In this document: piece by piece, positions 7,592-12,875 of the stretch | How positions within the stretch are numbered: position 1 is the stretch's first letter | Layout of the letters: each line of letters begins with the position of its first letter | Assembly: GCA_047639615.1 (NCBI GenBank) | Contig: JBLIOL010000147.1 | Location: 1 to 12,875, forward strand | Direction: 5' to 3' | DNA: 12,875 nt | Source: CAYWNK01 sp047639615 | GTDB lineage: Bacteria > Planctomycetota > UBA1135 > GCA-002686595 | Notes under the pieces: model-generated | Told to the model about the DNA's origin: nothing | Seen by the model: only the letters and a program-made list of their open reading frames with translations | Database searches by the model: none | Program-made: the position numbers and the translations under genes

Positions 7592-8764
7592 ATGAGCGCA
7601 CCTTTTCCGAGCCTGGCTCCGCCCCAACGCACCCTGTGCGGGCCTGGTCCTTCCGACGTCGCCCCCTCTGTTCTTTCGGCCCTTGGCCGGCCTACCTTGG
7701 GGCACTTGGACCCGGCATTTCTGGTGATCATGGATGAGCTGCGTAGCATGCTGCGCACGGTCTTTGGCACCGATGCGGAGATGACCTTGCCCATGTCGGG
7801 CACTGGCTCGGCGGGCATGGAGACCTGTCTGGTGAACTTGCTCGAACCGGGTGACCGCGTGCTCGTGGGTGTGCACGGGGTCTTCGGCACGCGCCTGGCG
7901 GAAGTGGCGCGGCGCTGCGGCGCCGAGGTCGTGGCGGTGGAGAGTGAGTGGGGGCGTGCGATCGATCCCGATACTCTGCGCAAGGCAGCTGACGGCAAGA
8001 GCTTCAAGGCCTTGTGCGTGGTGCACGCGGAGACGTCTACGGGCGTGCTCCAGGACCTAGTGCCCATGCGCGCGCTGGCCGATGAGCTTGGCGCGCTGCT
8101 CGTCGTCGACTGCGTGACTTCCCTGGGCGGCTACGAGCTGAACTACGGGGAGCTGGGCGTGGACGCCGCTTATTCCGGCACGCAAAAGTGTCTGTCTTGC
8201 CCGCCCGGCCTGGCGCCGGTGAGCTTCAGTCAGCGCGCGGTGGACGTGCTCATGGGGCGCAGCAGCAAGGTGCAGAGTTGGTACCTGGACCTGTCGCTGA
8301 TCGCTTCCTACTGGGGCGCGGAGCGCAGCTACCACCACACGGCGCCGATCAACATGCTCTATGGCTTGCACGAGGCACTGCGCTTGATTCTTGAAGAGGG
8401 TTTGGTCGCGCGCGCGGCGCGGCATCAACTCAATGCGAGTGCGCTTGTGGCGGGGCTTGAAGCTATGGGGCTTGAGCCGCGCGTGCCGAGTGCGGAACGC
8501 TTGGCGCCTCTGACTGCAGTGGCCGTGCCGGATGGTGTGGAGGATGCGGCTGTGCGCGCGTTCTTGCTGCGCGAGTTCGACCTGGAAATCGGCGGCGGAC
8601 TTGGACCCATGAAGGGCAACACCTGGCGCATCGGTCTGATGGGCGCTGGTTCCACGCGCAGCAATGTGGGCAAGGTGCTGGGCGGATTGAAGGCGGCGCT
8701 CAGCGCGCAAGGCTATTCGCCCAGTGCGGATCCCTTGGCGGCTGCGGATCTGATCTATGGCTGA
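7592..8764 (+). CDS. Class V aminotransferase, alanine-glyoxylate / serine-glyoxylate type
   Basis: This 390-residue cytoplasmic PLP enzyme should transfer an amino group from alanine or serine to glyoxylate, giving glycine plus pyruvate or hydroxypyruvate. Family landmarks appear in order: GPGPSDV near residue 17; the PLP-phosphate loop SGTGSAGME (about 69-77); HAETSTGVLQD (about 150-160); Asp173 in VVDCVTSLGG, pairing with the pyridine nitrogen; Schiff-base Lys199 in YSGTQKCLSCPPG; YHHTAPINMLY; and the substrate-carboxylate Arg346 in TWRIGLMG. Length matches the family (380-400). Phosphoserine aminotransferase and purine-catabolism enzymes share this fold, so the exact substrate pair is inferred. 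The ATG lacks a clear Shine-Dalgarno site and lies only 22 bp after the palindrome. Its TGA stop overlaps the alkB start by 8 nt (ATGGCTGA), indicating co-translation. Confidence 0.93.
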   Translation: MSAPFPSLAPPQRTLCGPGPSDVAPSVLSALGRPTLGHLDPAFLVIMDELRSMLRTVFGTDAEMTLPMSGTGSAGMETCLVNLLEPGDRVLVGVHGVFGTRLAEVARRCGAEVVAVESEWGRAIDPDTLRKAADGKSFKALCVVHAETSTGVLQDLVPMRALADELGALLVVDCVTSLGGYELNYGELGVDAAYSGTQKCLSCPPGLAPVSFSQRAVDVLMGRSSKVQSWYLDLSLIASYWGAERSYHHTAPINMLYGLHEALRLILEEGLVARAARHQLNASALVAGLEAMGLEPRVPSAERLAPLTAVAVPDGVEDAAVRAFLLREFDLEIGGGLGPMKGNTWRIGLMGAGSTRSNVGKVLGGLKAALSAQGYSPSADPLAAADLIYG

Positions 8765-9368
8765 AGTCCTGGAGTTACCGGCTGCGCAAGTGCTCTATTG
8801 GCCTCAGTGGCTAGCAGCTTCCGAATGCTCGGCGCTGTTTGAGAGCCTGCGTAGGGAACTCGATTGGCGGCAGGACGAGTTGCACCTCTTCGGCAAGCGC
8901 CATGCGCTGCCGCGGCTGCAGGCGTGGCATGGGGACGCCGGTGCGGGCTACAGCTATTCGGGTATGAGTCTTGAGGCTGAGCCATGGAGCGCGACGTTGG
9001 AGCAGCTACGCGCGGCGGTCACGGAGCAGGTGCGCTCGCAGTTGCCCGAGGCGCGCTTCAATTCCGTCCTCGCCAATCTCTATCGGCATGGACGTGACTC
9101 CAACGGCTGGCATGCGGACGATGAGCCGGAACTTGGGGAGCGGCCAGTCCTCGCTTCCCTCAGCTTGGGTGCGACCCGTCGCTTCCGCTTACGTCATCGT
9201 CAAGGCGCTCAAGAGTCCGTGTCCTTGGACTTAGCGGCGGGCTCCTTGCTGGTCATGTACGGGGACACACAAGCTGCATGGCAGCACTGCATACCGAAGA
9301 CCGCGCGTGCCGTGGGGGAGCGCATCAACCTGACCTTCCGTCAGGTGCAAATCAGCGCGTCGGGTTAG
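8757..9368 (+). CDS. alkB: AlkB-type 2-oxoglutarate/Fe(II)-dependent dioxygenase (DNA/RNA dealkylation)
   Basis: This 203-residue protein should repair alkylated bases (1-methyladenine, 3-methylcytosine) by oxidative demethylation, using Fe(II), O2 and 2-oxoglutarate and releasing formaldehyde and succinate. The Fe ligands are His119 and Asp121 (GWHADDE) and His177 (WQHCIPK). The 2-oxoglutarate and substrate motif RxNxTFR is complete at Arg189-Arg195 (RINLTFR). NLYRHGRDSNGWHADDE and SLSLGATRRFRLRH are typical of the ALKBH2/3-like bacterial branch, as is a length near 200. The start overlaps the aminotransferase stop by 8 nt. The TAG stop overlaps the TAA of the convergent zinc-ribbon gene, so the two 3' ends share 9365-9368. 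No Ada-type regulator or binding site was seen nearby, so the gene is likely expressed with the aminotransferase. Confidence 0.95.
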   Translation: MAEVLELPAAQVLYWPQWLAASECSALFESLRRELDWRQDELHLFGKRHALPRLQAWHGDAGAGYSYSGMSLEAEPWSATLEQLRAAVTEQVRSQLPEARFNSVLANLYRHGRDSNGWHADDEPELGERPVLASLSLGATRRFRLRHRQGAQESVSLDLAAGSLLVMYGDTQAAWQHCIPKTARAVGERINLTFRQVQISASG

Positions 9369-10027
9369 ACCCGAATGTGCATGAAGTGCAGTAGGCGCTG
9401 GCCGCGGGTGTAGGCCATGCCGGGCAGGTTCGACACGTAGGGGTCAGCGTTGGAGCCGCGGCCTGCGTAGGAGAACTCGCCGACGACTCCGCCCTCGAAT
9501 TCGATGGTGAAGTAGTAGGTGGTGCTGCCGCTCCAACCCTCGAGGTTGGTCTCGCTGCGGCGATCGGTGATGATCCCGGGGCGGCGTATTAATTCGGTCT
9601 CGACGGCGGCCTTAGCCATCTTGCTGCCGCGCACGCAGACGCGCACGCTGAGCCAGAAGCAGACGATGCCGACCACGCTCCAGACATTGATGAAGCGCGT
9701 CAGGCTCTCGCCCTCAAGATTTGTCCAAGAGCCCAGGGCCAGCAGCAGCAAACCTGCGACCACCAGGAGCTTTCCGCGGTAGATGAGCTGGCTGCCATGC
9801 ACGGTGGCCGGGTCCTCAGGCGGCTGGAAATCCATGGCCATCTGGAACTTGTCATGCTCGCCGATACGCTCGATGCGTCCAGCGTTCGGACTCTCAACCC
9901 CGTCTTCAGCCACCGCTCCAAGCCCGATCGGCATGGCGCAGTAGGCGCACAGCGATAGGTGGATATCCGGGAGCTTGACCCCGCAATTGGGGCATTCGGT
10001 GGGGCGGGTAGCGGTGGAAGTGGCCAT
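9365..10027 (-). CDS. Zinc-ribbon membrane protein of unknown function
   Basis: This 220-residue protein begins with a four-Cys zinc ribbon, Cys12/Cys15 (ECPNCG) and Cys27/Cys30 (CAYC). After an acidic linker (31-80) come two hydrophobic segments, about 86-101 and 112-131, predicting a hairpin membrane anchor with both ends on the cytoplasmic side. The C-terminal 80 residues (about 140-220) look like a small beta-rich domain, with alternating aromatic and Gly residues (TTYYFTIEFEGG, GEFSYAGRGS). The layout resembles DUF3592-like proteins, but I cannot name the family. The ATG at 10027 follows a GAGAGG-like region without a good Shine-Dalgarno match. It is convergent with alkB and divergent from the HEAT gene, so it is a single transcription unit. 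Confidence 0.8.
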   Translation of the reverse strand: MATSTATRPTECPNCGVKLPDIHLSLCAYCAMPIGLGAVAEDGVESPNAGRIERIGEHDKFQMAMDFQPPEDPATVHGSQLIYRGKLLVVAGLLLLALGSWTNLEGESLTRFINVWSVVGIVCFWLSVRVCVRGSKMAKAAVETELIRRPGIITDRRSETNLEGWSGSTTYYFTIEFEGGVVGEFSYAGRGSNADPYVSNLPGMAYTRGQRLLHFMHIRV

Positions 10028-10403
10028 GGAGAGGTCGTGACCGGAGCGGGTCGTCGAAATGGAGTCTGGCAGCGGGCAGAAAAGATACCACGGGGACTAG
10101 CGCCATTCCTGCGCAATCAGAGGGTGCGTACCGGCTTGGGAGGCTGTGGGCGGGCTCAACTCGATACACGTGGCCGTTTTTGGCCTAGGGATGGGCGATT
10201 TTGTCTTCGCGGGGCCTCGCAAAGACCTCCGGAATGTCTGCTTTTACCTGAGCGCGAGCGCGCGTAGGCCGTGCGGGTTCGCTCTCGGTGGGCGCCAATG
10301 CGTGCACTGGATCGCGTAGGGTGTGCTTTCCCCGAAGGCACGGACGTTGCGGGGCGACGGGGGGAAGCCGGCTCTCCCCACGTTCAGACTCGATCGAAAT
10401 CCT
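10028..10403. other. Gene-free divergent intergenic region (376 bp)
   Basis: No reading frame here looks real on either strand. It should hold promoters for the zinc-ribbon gene (leftward) and the HEAT gene (rightward). I see no sigma-70-like pair with good spacing; TATCTT on the minus strand near 10082-10087 is the only -10-like sequence. A small hairpin (arms 10323-10329 and 10335-10341, loop CCCCG) lies about 60 bp before the HEAT signal-peptide ATG, with a second imperfect GC-rich one near 10360-10380. Neither matches an RNA family I know. Confidence 0.5.
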
Positions 10404-10625
10404 ATGCGTAATACACGTCTTCTCACCAGCTTGCTGGTGGCCTGCTCGCTCGTGCTCCCGGCTACGGCCCAGAGGCACTGACCCCCTCCCACCTTCGGCG
10501 TCGTTGGCGCCGGCAACCCTGCACCCGCTGCACCTTCAGCTCCTTCGAGACCTGGGCGTGGTACGCCTGGGGCTAGCACTCCGGCTGCTCCTGCGAAGGC
10601 ACCCGGGGGCGATCAGCCGGGTGCT
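10404..10625 (+). pseudogene. 5' part of HEAT-repeat gene: signal peptide, in-frame TGA, Pro/Ala linker
   Basis: ATG at 10404 opens a 25-codon frame reading MRNTRLLTSLLVACSLVLPA then TAQRH, a textbook export signal with a likely cut at ATA-Q (a lipobox-like LVAC at residue 14 is a weaker alternative). It is closed by TGA at 10479-10481. The same frame then continues open for 48 codons of Pro/Ala/Gly-rich linker (PPPTFGVVGAGNPAPAAPSA and on) straight into the HEAT-repeat body at 10626. Signal, linker and body are in one register, so this looks like a single gene split by one nonsense codon. It could be a real mutation, a base-call error or read-through of a leaky UGA-C context; the sequence alone cannot decide. 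Confidence 0.7.
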
Positions 10626-12425
10626 TTGACACCTGCGGATTTGGGTCCCGATCAGGGCGCTTGGCAGCGCTGGTGGGGCTTGCATAGGGATGAGTTCCTG
10701 GACCTGGCCTGGCAGAAGCGGCGCACCAGCCGTGCCACCGGTACGGAGAGTCAGCAGTCCGGAGGGCGTCCCTCGGTGGCGGCTAGTGAAGTGGACGAGC
10801 GACTGTTGCCGGTCTTGGCTGCGGTGGTTCGAGATCCGAAGCAAGCGCGTCATCTGCGAGCGGAGGCCTTGTTGGCTGCGGGGCGTTTGGCCCGCGTGGC
10901 TGGCGACGAACTGCGCGAAGCGCGCGTAGCGCGCTTGGAGGGGCTCGAGGAATTGATGACCGAGTCCCTGACCGATGATTCCTTCACCGTGCACGAAGCG
11001 GCGGTGCTCGGGCTCGGCCTGGTGGGCACCCACGACGCCATCGTGAGTCTGGGCGAGATCGTGCGCGATAGCGCTGCCGGTCGGAAGGCCATTAGCGACT
11101 CGCGCGTCTCGATTCGTTCGCGTTCGCTAGCGGCCTACGCCCTGGGCTTGGCGGCCTACCACGCTCCGCGCGTGGAGATGCGCACCTACGCCCTGCACCA
11201 GTTGCTGGCCGTGCTCGAGAGCAAGGACGCGCGTCATGCGGATCTCGCGACGGCGGTGCTTGTGGCGCTCGGAACGACTCCCGCCACTGGCGATCTGGTG
11301 GATGTAGCGGGCGATGGCCCGCCGCCCAGCGAGAATCTCGACGAGCTCGGTGAGCGCTTGCTCGATTGGCTCGAGGCACCGCGTACGGATCGCGTGTTGC
11401 GCGAGCGTGTACCCACAGCTCTGGCTCGTTTGACCGGCAATCTCTCCGAGGAGCTGCAGACGAAGGTGGTGCGAAGCTTGCTCAAGGCAGTGGGCGAGCG
11501 CTCGCGCCTTTCGACGCCTGCGCGCCGCGCGGCGGCCTTGGCCTTGGGTTGGATCGGCAACGCCGGCGAAGAGAGCCAGGACATTGAGATCCGGCGCAGC
11601 CTGCAGGCTGGGCTAGGTTCCAAAGATGCCATGCTGCGGCGCTATGCGGCGCTTTCCTTGGCTCGCGTTGGTTCCCGTGCAAGTGCGGCAGAGGAGCCCT
11701 TCGCTGCTTCGGCATCCGTGGCCAAGGTGCTGCAGAAGCATCTGTCCAAGGGACGCAGCGCGGACGGCCCGTGGAGTGCTCTGGCGCTCGGCATGTTCGC
11801 CTATCACCTGGATGCGGCCGGTCAGCCCACGTATGGGTCGGACATGGTCTTGGCCCACGCGGCCAACCAGTCCAAGTCGCCCGATCGTGCACCGGCCTAT
11901 GCCTTGGCCGCGGGCTTGGCCCAGGCCGATGGCGCGCGCAAGCACGTGCTGAAACGCTTTGGGAAGCTCGGCGATAGTGGAGCGCGCGGACAGTTGGCAC
12001 TGGGACTGGCTTTGTCCGGAGACAGCAGCCTCTTGCCCTTCCTGCGCGATGCTAGCGGCGATACTCACCACCGCCCGGGACTCAAGGCTGAGCTCGCCCT
12101 GGCGCGGGCCGTGCTGGCGGACGACGGCCTCGTGCCGGAGTTGATTGCGGACATCGAGGACTGCGACTGCTGGGCATCGACCCACGGCAATGCGCGCGCC
12201 TTGGCGCGCGTGGGTGACGCTACCGCTTTCGGTCCCTTGCTGGCGATCGCTGCTGACCCCAAGCGCACGGATCGCGCACGTATGGAAGTGGTACGCGCCC
12301 TCGGCTGGCTAGCCAGCGGCGCGACCGGTCCTTGGAGCGAGCCGTTACTACCCGCCCTCGACGTGGTCGGCGCCCCCGAGACCCTCACCGGTCCAACAGG
12401 CTTCGGCGTACTCGACCGCCAGTAG
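10626..12425 (+). CDS. HEAT-repeat (armadillo-like) protein, body of an interrupted exported protein
   Basis: This frame gives 599 residues from TTG at 10626, which is only the first possible initiator after the TGA at 10479. It has no Shine-Dalgarno site and is probably not the natural start. From about residue 12 there is a Trp-rich lead (GAWQRWWGLHRDEFLDLAW) of a kind I associate with planctomycete HEAT proteins, then an alpha-helical solenoid of degenerate 35-45-residue repeats to about 575. Recurring helix ends include EAVLGLGLVGTHDAI-like, AAYALGLAAY, AALALGWIGN and YAALSLARVGSRAS segments. Such solenoids usually bind partner proteins; no catalytic motif is visible. The native protein is inferred to be exported, because a signal peptide and linker lie in frame upstream; counting from 10404 it would be about 673 residues. 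The gene stands alone, ending in TAG just before three tandem hairpins. Confidence 0.82.
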   Translation: MTPADLGPDQGAWQRWWGLHRDEFLDLAWQKRRTSRATGTESQQSGGRPSVAASEVDERLLPVLAAVVRDPKQARHLRAEALLAAGRLARVAGDELREARVARLEGLEELMTESLTDDSFTVHEAAVLGLGLVGTHDAIVSLGEIVRDSAAGRKAISDSRVSIRSRSLAAYALGLAAYHAPRVEMRTYALHQLLAVLESKDARHADLATAVLVALGTTPATGDLVDVAGDGPPPSENLDELGERLLDWLEAPRTDRVLRERVPTALARLTGNLSEELQTKVVRSLLKAVGERSRLSTPARRAAALALGWIGNAGEESQDIEIRRSLQAGLGSKDAMLRRYAALSLARVGSRASAAEEPFAASASVAKVLQKHLSKGRSADGPWSALALGMFAYHLDAAGQPTYGSDMVLAHAANQSKSPDRAPAYALAAGLAQADGARKHVLKRFGKLGDSGARGQLALGLALSGDSSLLPFLRDASGDTHHRPGLKAELALARAVLADDGLVPELIADIEDCDCWASTHGNARALARVGDATAFGPLLAIAADPKRTDRARMEVVRALGWLASGATGPWSEPLLPALDVVGAPETLTGPTGFGVLDRQ

Positions 12426-12433
12426 CATCGGAA

Positions 12434-12470
12434 CGGAGCCAGGACCGGCGGCGGTTTTGTCCTGGCTCTG
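12434..12470. terminator. Hairpin 1 after HEAT gene
   Basis: Ten-base perfect arms GAGCCAGGAC (12436-12445) and GTCCTGGCTC (12459-12468) flank a 13-nt loop, with a further G-U and C-G pair outside. It begins 9 bp after the HEAT stop codon. TTTT lies in the loop and not after the stem, so termination from this strand alone is uncertain. Confidence 0.6.
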
Positions 12471-12476
12471 TACATC

Positions 12477-12502
12477 GACCGCGGGGCCGGCGTACCGCGG
12501 TC
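12477..12502. terminator. Hairpin 2 in convergent gap
   Basis: Perfect eight-base arms GACCGCGG (12477-12484) and CCGCGGTC (12495-12502) enclose a 10-nt loop. It is the shortest of three tandem stems and has no T-run, so a terminator role is inferred only from its place between two convergent genes. Confidence 0.45.
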
Positions 12503-12514
12503 ACGAGGATCAGC

Positions 12515-12553
12515 ATGCGGCCCCGCCCCCTTTTTAGGGGGACGGGGCCGCAT
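12515..12553. terminator. Hairpin 3, strong GC-rich stem between convergent genes
   Basis: Arms ATGCGGCCCCG (12515-12525) and CGGGGCCGCAT (12543-12553) pair perfectly. They continue as CCCCC (12526-12530) with GGGGG (12537-12541), leaving one bulged A at 12542 and a loop of TTTTTA. This 16-bp stem is the most stable of the three and symmetrical enough to act on transcripts from both sides, stopping read-through between the HEAT and sulfatase-like genes. Confidence 0.7.
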
Positions 12554-12610
12554 CAGTCTAGCCAAGGTCACCATCACACAATGCAACGGGGGCGTGCATG
12601 CAGGACGCTA

Positions 12611-12875
12611 CTAGAGAGCTTCGATAGCTCGTTCGAGCTTGTCGAAAGAGCGCTGGGCTTCGGGGGATAAATTCCCGGAGCCCAGGAGATTCTCAGCTTC
12701 CAACAGGTTTTGCTGGAGGTCGTAGAACTCGTCTCCATCGCTTCTTCGAATGAGCTTCCAGCGTCCGTCACTGGCGGTCTCAGAGTGTCCGAGTCCATTG
12801 ACTCCACCGCCGTTTGGATTTCCTGATTCTGCGTACAGGAACTGACGGGCACCTGGGCTCGCAGGGTTCTGCAGG
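12611..12875 (-). CDS. C-terminal end of a sulfatase-like exported hydrolase, partial at right edge
   Basis: On the minus strand an open frame enters at the window edge and gives 87 residues, ending in two consecutive TAG codons (12611-12613, then 12608-12610). The last part, around DGRWKLIRRSDGDEFYDLQQ followed by NLLEAENLL and LSPEAQRSFDKLERAIEAL, has the pattern of sulfatase C-termini: an RWKLI strand, a DEFYDL turn where the family usually has ELYDL, a Glu-Asn-Leu motif and a final helix. Sulfatases remove sulfate esters from polysaccharides or other substrates and are very abundant in Planctomycetota. The catalytic Cys/Ser-x-Pro-x-Arg region lies outside the window, so the call depends on this tail alone. 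An alkaline-phosphatase-superfamily relative is the main alternative. Confidence 0.7.
   Translation of the reverse strand, partial: LQNPASPGARQFLYAESGNPNGGGVNGLGHSETASDGRWKLIRRSDGDEFYDLQQNLLEAENLLGSGNLSPEAQRSFDKLERAIEAL

Noticed and set aside
8057..8710. A 217-codon minus-strand frame opposite the aminotransferase
   Set aside because: His/Gln/Arg-rich shadow with no domain; the plus strand encodes a full PLP enzyme.
10479..10481. UGA recoded genome-wide as Trp, or as selenocysteine, in the HEAT gene
   Set aside because: At least three other genes in the window (Met-rich, EEP and aminotransferase) end in TGA, so it is a normal stop here. A Sec residue in a Pro-rich linker has no catalytic sense and no SECIS-like stem was evident.
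12574..12852. A 92-codon minus-strand frame starting with ATG at 12852
   Set aside because: Ser/Thr-rich with no domain. The neighbouring minus-strand frame (stop at 12611-12613) reads as a sulfatase C-terminus.

Overview
The window is GC-rich DNA densely packed with genes, most probably from a member of the Planctomycetota or a close PVC-group relative. This is inferred from gene content: a PVC-type membrane-bound dehydrogenase (TIGR02604 type), the C-terminal tail of a sulfatase-like protein, a HEAT-repeat protein with an export signal, and several exported proteins without strong Shine-Dalgarno sites. No rRNA, tRNA, CRISPR array, phage gene or transposase gene was seen.

Layout. Positions 1-3112 (minus strand) hold a methionine-rich exported protein of unknown function (1520-3112) followed 42 bp downstream by the PVC-type dehydrogenase, which runs off the left edge (1-1477). 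A 151-bp divergent intergenic region follows. Positions 3264-7537 (plus strand) form a tight three-gene run: an exported S9/DPP-IV-type prolyl peptidase, a MscS-family mechanosensitive channel overlapping it by one base, and a membrane-anchored endonuclease/exonuclease/phosphatase (EEP) protein. That run ends in a 105-bp near-perfect palindrome (7465-7569), which also encodes the last residues and stop codon of the EEP gene. Positions 7592-9368 (plus) are a class V aminotransferase of the alanine-glyoxylate type overlapping by 8 nt with an AlkB-type dioxygenase. A minus-strand zinc-ribbon membrane protein (9365-10027) converges on alkB with a 4-nt overlap. After a 376-bp gene-free stretch comes a HEAT-repeat protein gene (body 10626-12425). 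Its signal peptide (10404-10478) and Pro/Ala linker lie upstream in the same frame but are cut by a TGA at 10479-10481. Three tandem hairpins (12434-12553) fill the convergent gap before the C-terminal end of a sulfatase-like gene (12611-12875, minus) that runs off the right edge.

How the genes fit together. Much of the coding capacity is for exported or envelope proteins: the dehydrogenase, Met-rich protein, peptidase, MscS channel, EEP protein, zinc-ribbon membrane protein, HEAT protein and sulfatase. This matches a heterotroph degrading polymers and proteins. The aminotransferase-AlkB pair is the only clearly cytoplasmic unit. I see no defence, secretion or biosynthetic system. The best candidates for something unusual are the long palindrome that has become the 3' end of a gene, and the in-frame TGA splitting the HEAT-protein precursor.
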